Positions 8,199-16,286 of a DNA stretch of 64,000 nt are shown one piece after another. Under the pieces are notes generated by a model. The model worked only from the letters and a program-made list of their open reading frames with translations. It was not told where the DNA came from and made no database searches. The stretch comes from Methylophaga thalassica MP. GTDB taxonomy: Bacteria > Pseudomonadota > Gammaproteobacteria > Nitrosococcales > Methylophagaceae. Numbering within the stretch: position 1 is the stretch's first letter; every line of letters starts with the position of its first letter. The DNA lies in the NCBI RefSeq assembly GCF_000214595.1, contig NZ_AFIG01000001.1, positions 910,382 to 974,381 on the forward strand, written 5' to 3'. A program made the position numbers and the translations under genes.

Positions 8199-10046
8199 AT
8201 GAAACGCATTGGATGGTTGCTTTGCATCTTATATAGTTCGAGCGCATTTTCTGCAGGCGAAGTCGAAATCCCTTTACTGGCTGAAACAACGCATCTTCAG
8301 TCCGCGATAAGTCGCGTTCTTGAATTTGATGAGAATGGCAAAGCGACACTTGGCGAAGATCCATGCAACCGGATTGATTTATCCGATATGAAAGTGGCGA
8401 CAGCCGATACCCAGCTATCGGTCGATATGGCAGTGGCGGCAACGACCGGCGTTCGTGTGTTTGGCACTTGCCGGGGGCTGACGCCGTGGCAGGGTCGTCT
8501 GGCATTGAAACTGACCCCACAGGTCACGGCATCAGGACTGGCGATCGAGTTTGTGCCTGCTGCGATTGAATTGTCTCGTCCAGATAATAGCCCCGGCATT
8601 TTAAGTAAACCTGTGCAATTGATTGCCGATGCATTGGTATTGCCGCGGATGAAAAGAGTGAAAATTGATCTTGCCGGGCCTCTAAATGAGCTTGATGGAC
8701 TGATTGAACAATTGCTGGGGCCAAATAGCACGCAGGGGATTGAACAATCCTTGGTTCAGCGAACTCATATTGCTCGCCTGCAAACAGAAGAAGATGGCGT
8801 TAGAGCCTGGTTGGCTTTTCAGGTTCGCGCTTCCGAACCTAGCGTTGAAAAGCCCGAGCCCGTTCTGGACGTTAACGAAGTGGCACAATGGCAAACGCTT
8901 GAAGATGAATTTGATGGTTTTCTAACCACCATTATTTCAACACTGGCCGAGTCAACTAATTCTCATGATTTACGAATGGAATTACTTGCCATCTTGCTCG
9001 ATGCGAGATACGCCATTGCCGAGGCACTAACGGTTGATAATCCTGAGTCTGATCCCGTTCGAGAGCTATTCCTGACGACATGGGAACGTTTACGCCCATT
9101 GATGAACGAATTGGAAGGCTTGGAGACACCTGGTTTGGAAGTGGATTACCGGCTTGCTGCCTTTATTGCCGGTGGTGATGCGTTGCGAGCGCTTGATGCT
9201 CTCGGGCCTGAATATGGTTTAGAAATCACTCGTGATGGACTACGTAGACTTGCCCGTTTGCTACTGGCTGGAACAGCGCCTCCGACGTTTACGCCATTGC
9301 CTTTGGAAGTCGATGAAGAGTTTCGTGACTTGTTTGGATTTGATACTGGAAAGAAGTCTATATCCCCATCAACTGAGTTATCACAACATATTATTGATAG
9401 TTTTGGTCTGTTAGGGGGATGGCTGTTACCTGCTGCCTATGCGGCAACGATGTCACCCGCCGAGGCACTAAAGGGCCTGGTACCACAACGCGATAACCTT
9501 AATGACTATCTTGATCTGGTTGCCAGCTTGCTTCAGGAGCAGTCCAGTACTTGGCTAGCTCAGAATAAAAAGATGCCGGATAGATTAACTGACCGGCTCG
9601 ATCCCTTGGTTCGCGCCACTGCTTGGAAAGAGTCCTGCTGGCGCCAGTTTGCCGGTTCAAGTAAAGATCCTCAGGTGTTACGGTCAGCGGTGGGGGCCGT
9701 GGGCATGATGCAGATTAATGGTCGGGTGTGGCGCAAAGTCTACGATCTTGATCGCCTGGTTGATGAAGTTGACTACAATGTAAACGCAGGCATCGATATT
9801 CTGACACACTACATGATTGATTATGCGATCCGACGTGGCGAGCACGAACAGCCCGGCGGGGATGATAATTTGATAAAAGCAAGCTATGCTGCATATAACG
9901 GCGGACCAGGACAGCTGGCGCGTTACCGTCGTGATGATACACCAGCAAGATTAAAATCCATCGATAATACATTCTGGAGCTACTACACCAGCTTCAATTC
10001 AGGTCAATTACCTGATGTTTCTACCTGCTATGTGGTTGGTAACTAA
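8199..10046 (+). CDS. Periplasmic lytic transglycosylase with SLT domain
   Basis: A 615-residue protein with a signal peptide (MKRIGWLLCILYSSSAFSA, cleaved near residue 19). The C-terminal third holds a goose-type lysozyme/SLT fold: catalytic Glu in ATAWKESCWRQF, then GAVGMMQI and YAAYNGGPGQLARY, all classical SLT motifs. Such enzymes cut peptidoglycan to form 1,6-anhydromuramic ends. The N-terminal two thirds (about 400 residues) has no family I recognise and is unusually long; it may serve as a targeting or regulatory part. ATG at 8199 chosen over a TTG four codons upstream because it begins a clean signal peptide. Confidence 0.85.
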   Translation: MKRIGWLLCILYSSSAFSAGEVEIPLLAETTHLQSAISRVLEFDENGKATLGEDPCNRIDLSDMKVATADTQLSVDMAVAATTGVRVFGTCRGLTPWQGRLALKLTPQVTASGLAIEFVPAAIELSRPDNSPGILSKPVQLIADALVLPRMKRVKIDLAGPLNELDGLIEQLLGPNSTQGIEQSLVQRTHIARLQTEEDGVRAWLAFQVRASEPSVEKPEPVLDVNEVAQWQTLEDEFDGFLTTIISTLAESTNSHDLRMELLAILLDARYAIAEALTVDNPESDPVRELFLTTWERLRPLMNELEGLETPGLEVDYRLAAFIAGGDALRALDALGPEYGLEITRDGLRRLARLLLAGTAPPTFTPLPLEVDEEFRDLFGFDTGKKSISPSTELSQHIIDSFGLLGGWLLPAAYAATMSPAEALKGLVPQRDNLNDYLDLVASLLQEQSSTWLAQNKKMPDRLTDRLDPLVRATAWKESCWRQFAGSSKDPQVLRSAVGAVGMMQINGRVWRKVYDLDRLVDEVDYNVNAGIDILTHYMIDYAIRRGEHEQPGGDDNLIKASYAAYNGGPGQLARYRRDDTPARLKSIDNTFWSYYTSFNSGQLPDVSTCYVVGN

Positions 10047-10241
10047 CTCGCCATTAGCCTGCAAAAAAACGCGGACCAGCAAGCATTCCAAGCAAATATT
10101 TTAACTATCTCAATACAGGATGACGCGTGTTTTTATTGTTCATTTTTTGGTGGGCAATAATTAAAACACGACAGGAATGATATCAAGCAAACCACAAGAC
10201 TAACTTTGTTTGATTTAGATTGATTACCTCAGAAGTATTAT

Positions 10242-10273
10242 GTTCGGATGAGTGCCAGAGCACCCATCCGAAC
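10242..10273 (-). terminator. Hairpin, probable terminator of the OYE gene
   Basis: GTTCGGATGAGTGC and GCACCCATCCGAAC pair at 13 of 14 positions around a CAGA loop. It lies 14 bases beyond the stop of the minus-strand oxidoreductase gene. On that strand it is followed by an AT-rich tail with only a weak T run, so efficiency is uncertain. Confidence 0.6.
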
Positions 10274-10286
10274 TCGCTGTAGTGAA

Positions 10287-11393
10287 CTAATTATCTGACG
10301 GGATTTTGTATCTTGATAACCAGTGGGCATAAGGGGCTGGTAAGACCCAGGCGGGTTGATCTTTACCTAGCTCTTTGGCTGCCTGATATGGCCAATTTGG
10401 ATTTTCCAGATGGGCTCTCCCTATCATGGCTAAATCCAATTGCTCGTTTCGAACAGCTTGATCCGCCAGTTTAGGTGTGCCAAAGCCCCAAGCTGATGAA
10501 ACAGGTATTTCGGCTTCATTCCTGACTCGTTGAGCAATCGGTGCCATAAATGCCGGACCCCACGGTATATTGGTGTCTGGAATAGTAAACCCCACACTGA
10601 CACTTAACATATCGAGTCCGAGTTGACGCCATTCTTTGACTAATTGAATTGATTCACTTAGTGTTTCTTCATCGTTACCATCAAATTCAATCACACCAAA
10701 ACGCGCGGTTAACGGCAAGATTTCAGGCCAGACCTCTCTCACGGCTGACAGTGTCTCACGAGAGAAGCGTGCTCGATTTCCATAGCTTCCTCCATATTCA
10801 TCTGTACGTAAATTTGAATGTGAAGAAGTAAAACTTTGTGCCAGATAGCCATGGGCAAAATGCAGTTCAAGCCATTCAAATCCAGCTTCATAGGCACGAC
10901 GCGCAGCTTGAACAAAATCATGCTGAACGCGTTTGATTTCATCAATGCTCATTTCTTTGGGGACACGAGGCAGTTCTGCACCAAATTCAATAGCCGATGG
11001 CGCTATTGTTTGCCATGCACGTGAATCATGTTCAGGGATATGATCATCACCTTCCCAAGGCACATTAGCACTTGCTTTACGGCCGGCATGAGCAATTTGA
11101 ATACCTGGCGTGGCGCCTGCTGATTTGATGAGTTCGGCTATCTCACGAAGTTGCTCTGCTTGTTCATCATTCCAAAGACCTAAACAGTGAGGTGTGATTC
11201 GACCTTCAGGTGACACAGCAGTAGCTTCAACAATGACCAGACCACTTCCACCTCGGGCTAGCGTTGCATAATGCGCTTTATGCCAATCATTAACTAAGCC
11301 ATCATCGGCCATGTACTGGCACATTGGCGGGATCGCAATTCGATTTTTTAAGCTGATATCTTTTAATTTAAATGATGAAAATAAGTCTGCCAT
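10287..11393 (-). CDS. Old Yellow Enzyme family NADH:flavin oxidoreductase (YqjM-like)
   Basis: A 368-residue FMN-dependent ene-reductase. PPMCQYMA near residue 25 holds the cysteine typical of the YqjM (thermophilic-like) class, where it tunes the flavin; HFAHGYL supplies the substrate-binding His pair (canonical HAAHGYL, Phe replacing Ala); DEYGGSYGNRARF and the C-terminal phosphate-binding MIGRAHLENPNWP are intact. Such enzymes reduce activated C=C bonds using NAD(P)H. The gene is divergent from an ArsR-type regulator 92 bases away, which likely controls it. Confidence 0.93.
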   Translation of the reverse strand: MADLFSSFKLKDISLKNRIAIPPMCQYMADDGLVNDWHKAHYATLARGGSGLVIVEATAVSPEGRITPHCLGLWNDEQAEQLREIAELIKSAGATPGIQIAHAGRKASANVPWEGDDHIPEHDSRAWQTIAPSAIEFGAELPRVPKEMSIDEIKRVQHDFVQAARRAYEAGFEWLELHFAHGYLAQSFTSSHSNLRTDEYGGSYGNRARFSRETLSAVREVWPEILPLTARFGVIEFDGNDEETLSESIQLVKEWRQLGLDMLSVSVGFTIPDTNIPWGPAFMAPIAQRVRNEAEIPVSSAWGFGTPKLADQAVRNEQLDLAMIGRAHLENPNWPYQAAKELGKDQPAWVLPAPYAHWLSRYKIPSDN

Positions 11394-11485
11394 GGTGATT
11401 TTCCTTTTTTGGAAGCATGTAATTTCTGTTGTTCCAATATATTCGAACTATAGAATTAGATCAAGCAATATGCTAAATTTCTGCT

Positions 11486-11818
11486 ATGAGAAAAATTAAA
11501 CAACCCACCATAGAGCAGGTCGAATTGACCGATATTATGTATGCCCTTGCTGATCCGACACGGTTGGAAATTGTTACGCGTCTTGCGAACGCGGGAAGGC
11601 AGCTAACCTGTGGTGAACTTGATCTTAATCGACCTAAATCCAGTATGTCTCATCACTTTAAGATCTTACGTAGCGCTGGACTCGTTGAAACCGAGGTTAA
11701 CGGTACTGAGCATATGAACTCATTACGTATGGATGAGATTGAACAAAAGTTTCCGGGTGTGTTAAGTGCAATACTTAAAACACTGCAAGATAATTCGGAC
11801 ACGGCGACATCGTTATAG
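11486..11818 (+). CDS. ArsR-family winged-helix regulator
   Basis: A 110-residue DNA-binding protein: YALADPTRLEIVTRLA opens the winged helix, and LNRPKSSMSHHFKILRSAGLVET is the recognition helix and wing region of ArsR/SmtB proteins. The usual metal motif ELCVCD is absent; the matching region reads QLTCGELD with one cysteine, so it may sense a small electrophile or oxidant through thiols rather than a metal (inference). Divergent orientation and a short shared intergenic region point to control of the OYE reductase gene and of itself. Confidence 0.88.
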   Translation: MRKIKQPTIEQVELTDIMYALADPTRLEIVTRLANAGRQLTCGELDLNRPKSSMSHHFKILRSAGLVETEVNGTEHMNSLRMDEIEQKFPGVLSAILKTLQDNSDTATSL

Positions 11819-12241
11819 AGCTGACTGTAGGATAATCTCTGGTTATTGCTTATAAAAAAAATATAAAAATCGATTAAGACAGGCTTTTACCAAGAAGCTC
11901 TTATGAAAAACGTTATACGTGTTGAAGGAGCGCTTGTGGCATTTTCTGAGTCCGAAAAACAGGACAAGTTGTTAGGCAAATTGCCCTCAAGCTAAAGCGG
12001 CCATTGAAGGATCAATTGCTAGAGAAAAACCGGGACTGTAATCGAAATCTATGCTGTTGGATATCATCAGGCCTTATAAGGTTGGACCCAATAAATCGTT
12101 CAAGTTAGACGGTGTAAAAAACTTGAATATGCGGAGCCGATTGCTACTGAATTAGACACATCAGCAACAAGTGACTGGTTAGAGGAATATCGGCGCTGAG
12201 CAACAGAAATCAAAAGTTCACTTATAGATTTTGGGAAAATA
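11819..12241. other. Gene-poor stretch holding a decayed reading frame
   Basis: The only content I can make out is the broken frame at 11903-12199 described separately. No promoter, terminator or RNA element was recognised. Confidence 0.5.
11903..12199 (+). pseudogene. Decayed small gene upstream of the RES-domain gene
   Basis: An ATG frame gives MKNVIRVEGALVAFSESEKQ, and plausible coding continues only after at least three frame changes (AKAAIEGSIAREKPG, then TVIEIYAVGYHQ, then a stretch ending ATSDWLEEYRR before TGA). Read together it would be a protein of about 95-100 residues. No family recognised. It sits 42 bases upstream of the RES-domain gene, the place where an antitoxin often lies, so a dead antitoxin is possible but unproven. 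Sequencing errors could also cause such frame breaks. Confidence 0.45.
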
Positions 12242-12754
12242 ATGTTGGAGAAAACGCATATCGAAGTCACTGGAACGTTTGTAAGAATTTGCCCAGCTAA
12301 TCAAGTTGAGTCAGTTTTGCAAAGACATTCTCCCGAACGACCTGAAGCTCGCTATAACAGGCGTGGTCAGGATGCACTTTACCTGACGCCGACAGAAAGC
12401 AGTGCGCGTACGGCCATGATGAAATATGCCAAGAAGTTAACGGCACCGTTATTTTTGGTCACGTATGAGATCGATACATGCTCTCTGGCTGATTTACGCC
12501 ATCCATTCTTCCAGGGTTACAGACAATTATTAGAAACTGACTGGCAAAAAGCGATTGAACAAGGCGTTGAGCCACCAAGCTGGCAAGTTTCCGATCTGTT
12601 AAGAAATGCTGATGAAGTCGGTTTGTTAGATCCTTCGCGTAAAGACCCCGCCATTTGGCATATCGTATTGTTCCGCTGGAATGAAGACGGTGCGCCTAGT
12701 GTAAGAGTCGTTGGTGAGCCCATTCCTATAGATTTAAATCAACAATCTACCTGA
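12242..12754 (+). CDS. RES-domain protein (toxin-like, NAD+-degrading family)
   Basis: A 170-residue protein resembling the RES fold: RYNRRGQDALYLTPTESSARTA matches the region of the family that has the conserved Arg and the 'ALYL' strand, and the end (WHIVLFRWNEDGAPSVRVVG) matches the last strands. RES toxins of Res-Xre systems break down NAD+. The position of the family's conserved glutamate is not clear here because TAMMKY replaces the usual acidic end of that helix, so activity is uncertain. No intact Xre/MbcA-type antitoxin is adjacent; only a decayed frame lies upstream. Confidence 0.68.
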   Translation: MLEKTHIEVTGTFVRICPANQVESVLQRHSPERPEARYNRRGQDALYLTPTESSARTAMMKYAKKLTAPLFLVTYEIDTCSLADLRHPFFQGYRQLLETDWQKAIEQGVEPPSWQVSDLLRNADEVGLLDPSRKDPAIWHIVLFRWNEDGAPSVRVVGEPIPIDLNQQST

Positions 12755-13043
12755 GCATTAGTTAAACACTCAAAACGCACTGAGGTTATTGGATTATTTA
12801 GGGATAACCGTGTCAAAACATATAGAAAACATTATTGCTGAGCTTATTGGTCATGTTTGCATTATCCTAACCATAGTTTTGCATCAAACTTAGAGGAAGA
12901 TGGTCAGAAATATCTCAGGCAGGTCAAAGACAGCATTCAGCATTAATAGTGCACCCTAATTAAATCGCGCTACGATAATCATTTACATCAATTGTCTTAG
13001 TAGGCGAAGTTATTCGCTAGAAGAAAGTTAAAAAGGACGGGGT

Positions 13044-13775
13044 TTGAATAAAACAGTCATCATCACGGGGGGGAGTCGAGGTATTGGCGCCGCAACGTCT
13101 CGTGTTCTCGCCAAACAAGGCTATAACGTTTGCATAAATTTTATTAACAACGAAGCTGCTGCTTCTCAACTTTGTGATGAGATAAAGCAGGACGGTGGTC
13201 GGGCGATGATTTGCAAAGCAGATGTATCAATAGAAGCAGATGTTGAATCGTTGTTTGAGGCGGCCAATGCTGAGTTCGGTACCGTTACTCATCTGGTGAA
13301 CAATGTTGGGATTTTATTTGAAAAAACCGACTTTACTCAGATTACTGCAGAACGATTTATGAAAGTCATGAACATCAATGTTCTCAGTGCCTTTCTTTGT
13401 TCCAAAGCCTTTGTTCGTCAAAAAAACAAGGACGGTGCAATCGTCAATGTCTCATCAGCAGCATCGAGAACAGGCTCACCTTTTGAATACGTCGATTATG
13501 CTTCATCTAAAGGGGCGGTGGATTCGCTAACCAAAGGGCTTTCAATAGAATTGGCGGCTAAAAATATCAGAGTTAACTGCGTGCGACCTGGCTTTATAGA
13601 AACTGATATTCATGCTGATGGAGGTGAGCCCGATAGAGTAAAACGGTTGAGTTCACAGATCCCGTTACAGCGAGGTGGGAAACCTGAAGAAGTCGCCAAT
13701 GCTATTGCCTGGCTTTTATCCGATGAAGCTTCATACGCTACCGGCTCATTTGTAGATATTGCCGGTGGAAGGTAA
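13044..13775 (+). CDS. Short-chain dehydrogenase/reductase (FabG-like)
   Basis: A 243-residue classical SDR. The cofactor motif TGGSRGIG is at residues 8-15, NNVG marks the central sheet, SSAAS supplies the catalytic serine region and YASSK the Tyr-Lys pair; the C-terminal VRPGFIETDIH follows the family. TTG start is supported by AAGGACGG seven bases upstream and by the position of the first strand. NADPH is suggested by the basic residue in the glycine motif. The substrate cannot be told. It is probably the first gene of a pair with the small membrane gene downstream. Confidence 0.9.
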   Translation: MNKTVIITGGSRGIGAATSRVLAKQGYNVCINFINNEAAASQLCDEIKQDGGRAMICKADVSIEADVESLFEAANAEFGTVTHLVNNVGILFEKTDFTQITAERFMKVMNINVLSAFLCSKAFVRQKNKDGAIVNVSSAASRTGSPFEYVDYASSKGAVDSLTKGLSIELAAKNIRVNCVRPGFIETDIHADGGEPDRVKRLSSQIPLQRGGKPEEVANAIAWLLSDEASYATGSFVDIAGGR

Positions 13776-13801
13776 TGATATAGACACTTTGATATCAAAC
13801 C

Positions 13802-14083
13802 ATGATGAATAAAATTCTAGCCGTCTGTTTTGTTGTCTTTTTTATTATGATACTGGTGAGTGTCTGTATCTTTTTTATTCAATATTTTCGTGCGAGTCTT
13901 TTTCATAGAAATTATAAAAGACCCTGGTATTTCGATTACCTGCCGTTTAATGACTTAAGAAAAGATTATTTTTTAAAGAGCGGACAAGAGCATATAGCAA
14001 AGGCATCTGCTTATGGGCCAGTGTTTTTGATAGGTGTTGTGGGGTTCTTTATCACACTTTTACTTCATAAAGTTTTTTCTTGA
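13802..14083 (+). CDS. Small two-helix membrane protein
   Basis: A 93-residue protein with a long hydrophobic N-terminus (about residues 5-27) and a second helix (about 70-90). The middle carries many aromatic and basic residues (HRNYKRPWYFDYLPF). No family recognised. It lies 26 bases after the SDR gene and ahead of a strong terminator, so the two likely share a transcript. Confidence 0.6.
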   Translation: MMNKILAVCFVVFFIMILVSVCIFFIQYFRASLFHRNYKRPWYFDYLPFNDLRKDYFLKSGQEHIAKASAYGPVFLIGVVGFFITLLLHKVFS

Positions 14084-14104
14084 GAGTTTGTCAGCCATAG
14101 TTAT

Positions 14105-14147
14105 AAAAAAGCCGGTAGCCTACGCTAACCGGCTTTTGTTTTTTTTC
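14105..14147. terminator. Bidirectional rho-independent terminator
   Basis: AAGCCGGT and ACCGGCTT form a GC-rich stem, flanked by an A run on the left and TTTTGTTTTTTTT on the right. It separates the convergent small membrane gene and the alpha/beta hydrolase gene and can serve both. Confidence 0.9.
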
Positions 14148-14155
14148 AATTAAGC

Positions 14156-15034
14156 TTATTCATCACCAATCACTTCACGGATTCGCTGAGTAATATAGCC
14201 GACGTGTGTTTCCAGTGCGAAGTGACCGGTATCCAGTAACTCGACCACAGCATTGGGATTATCTCGCTTGAAGGCTTCTGCACCGGGTGGGATAAAGAAG
14301 GGATCGTGTTTACCCCATATAATCAATGAAGGCAGCTGAGTTTCACGGAAGAATTCCTGAAACTGAGGATAAATTTCCAGATTGTTTTGGTAGTCGAGAA
14401 ACAGGTCTAACTGAATCCCTTTATTGCCTTCACGTTCAAATAAAAATGTATCCAGATAATAAGCTTCCGGTGCTAACAACTCCTCATTTTCTACCCCATG
14501 AGCATATTGCCAGCGTGTACCTTCCAGATTGAGAATAGCATCATGAACTACCTGACGATTTTCAGCATTAGGTTCAGCCCAATATGCTTGGACAGGTGCC
14601 CAGGCATCGCCCAGACCTTCCAGATACGCATTACCATTTTGTGAAATAAAGCCGGTTACACGTTCCGGATAAGCTAATGCCAGACGCAGGCCAGCTGGTG
14701 CACCATAATCAAACACATACATGGCGTATTTATCGAGCTTCAACGTATCGACAAACTTCACCAAAGTATCGCCCAAGCTATCAAAGTTATAAGTGTAGTG
14801 GCGTGCATCAGGGACTTCAGTAAAGCCAAACCCAGGCAAGTCAGGTGCAATAATATGAAACTTATCGGCTAATAAGGGGATGAGTTCACGGAACTGATGT
14901 GATGAGCTTGGAAAGCCATGAAGAAGCAATAAAATGGGTAATGTTTTATCTCCGGCTTCACGATAAAAAATACGTACGCCATCAGTCTCGACAAATTTGT
15001 AATGAATTGGGTGGTGTGTATTTTTAGTCATCAT
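14156..15034 (-). CDS. Alpha/beta hydrolase, epoxide hydrolase / haloalkane dehalogenase-like
   Basis: A 292-residue alpha/beta hydrolase. The oxyanion motif is LLHGFPSS; the nucleophile elbow reads VFDYGAPAG with Asp, not Ser, as the nucleophile, which places it in the epoxide hydrolase/dehalogenase group; IIWGKHDPFF carries the acid and LDTGHFALE the catalytic His. Substrate unknown. Two adjacent ATGs start the gene; AAGGAG is better spaced from the second (15031). It is divergent from a CGNR-type regulator 129 bases away, which suggests inducible expression. Confidence 0.87.
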   Translation of the reverse strand: MMTKNTHHPIHYKFVETDGVRIFYREAGDKTLPILLLLHGFPSSSHQFRELIPLLADKFHIIAPDLPGFGFTEVPDARHYTYNFDSLGDTLVKFVDTLKLDKYAMYVFDYGAPAGLRLALAYPERVTGFISQNGNAYLEGLGDAWAPVQAYWAEPNAENRQVVHDAILNLEGTRWQYAHGVENEELLAPEAYYLDTFLFEREGNKGIQLDLFLDYQNNLEIYPQFQEFFRETQLPSLIIWGKHDPFFIPPGAEAFKRDNPNAVVELLDTGHFALETHVGYITQRIREVIGDE

Positions 15035-15163
15035 TTCTCCTTGTGTAACTAATAAAAAGTATTTTTACAGGTTACCTGTGTGGTGCAGTATGAATAGTAA
15101 AAAGTAACTAGTCAAGTGCTATTTAACTGGTTACAATGTTGCTAAGGTACAAGAGGGTGTGAA

Positions 15164-15748
15164 ATGACTGATTTAGCTGGAATAAAGAAAGAACCTATTG
15201 TGATTGCTGACCACCTAGCATTGGATATGTTGAATACGGTGGCTATTGTGGATAAACAGCAGGCTGATTTTTGGCAAACGGATGAAGATGTGGTTTATTG
15301 GCTAAAGACGGTAGCAGGCATTAAGCTGAGATCTTATCAATCGTTTAAGCAAGGCGAGATACTTGAGACCGCCAGAGAGTTAAGAGAAGTCATTCGTAAG
15401 CTGGTGGTAAAAAAGAAAGCAGATTCGCTAAACAGTATTAAACCCATAGAACCCTTTCTAGATGCATCGCTGAGCTGGATCAGTCTGCAAAAAAATGCAG
15501 AAGGGCAATGGCATCAACACCGTTGTTATAAGCAGGATACGGTCAAACAAGTTTTCGGTCCGATAACAGAAGCGGCCGCTGCATTATTAGCTGAGGTAGA
15601 TTTTAATCTGGTCAGAGTCTGTGAGCATGACGAGTGCATTCTCTGGTTTCTGGATCGCACCAAAACACATAAAAGACGATGGTGCAGTATGGCTTTGTGT
15701 GGCAATAGACATAAAGTGGCTAAACACAGAAAGCAAAAAGCCCAATAA
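15164..15748 (+). CDS. CGNR zinc-finger regulator with ABATE domain
   Basis: A 194-residue protein. The N-terminal ABATE-type region (about residues 10-140, with LALDMLNTVA) is a presumed ligand-binding part. The C-terminus holds the CGNR zinc finger: CEHDEC, then a second pair within RRWCSMALCGNRHKV, which gives four cysteines and the signature CGNR. Such proteins are stress or ligand-responsive transcription factors. Its divergent placement suggests it controls the alpha/beta hydrolase gene at 14156-15034. Confidence 0.88.
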   Translation: MTDLAGIKKEPIVIADHLALDMLNTVAIVDKQQADFWQTDEDVVYWLKTVAGIKLRSYQSFKQGEILETARELREVIRKLVVKKKADSLNSIKPIEPFLDASLSWISLQKNAEGQWHQHRCYKQDTVKQVFGPITEAAAALLAEVDFNLVRVCEHDECILWFLDRTKTHKRRWCSMALCGNRHKVAKHRKQKAQ

Positions 15749-16286
15749 ATTTTATCAGCTTGCCTGGCAGAATCCTCGTAACTCATACGGTTATATGAGA
15801 CTTTTGTCAGTTATTGACTCCAATATTTCAAAATTTCACTTTTTTCAAAAATCATACTTTTGGCTGATAGTTTTTAATGCCACATTTCTTTATGCTCCAT
15901 CCGCTAATAACTTTGTTAATTAACGATTGCCAAACATCACGTGAATCGAGGCGGAAAGTTTCAGGAATAAAGCTAACATGAGCTGGATTACACAAGTAAA
16001 TGGGGTGTGAGAAATAAATAGCTACGGTCTACTTTAGCCATATTTACTGAGTCCGTTAGGCGATGACGTTAACCAGCTCTTGCCGACCCAGCATAAAAAA
16101 TCAATCAGCCCAGTTTTGCCAAATAGAGTGGCATGCATCTAACACAAAGAAAGTCATTTTTACCTATAGCTAATTGATTAATAAAAATAATAAATAAACT
16201 GAGAGCCTGAAAAATGTTGAGTGAGCCTACCTGCACTTGAAGGCAACTTTAATTACTAACAATGTTAAAAATAAATAAGAAATACG
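15749..16286. other. 538-bp non-coding region upstream of the autotransporter
   Basis: AT-rich, with no long frame on either strand. It must hold the autotransporter promoter; I cannot place it with confidence. A lone GTTAGGC at 16055-16061 has no partner core and is not an attC. No RNA structure or repeat seen. Confidence 0.5.

Noticed and set aside
16055-16061. GTTAGGC, an exact attC right-core heptamer upstream of the autotransporter
   Set aside because: No complementary left core or paired inner boxes within about 130 bases, and no small cassette-like gene around it; a chance heptamer.
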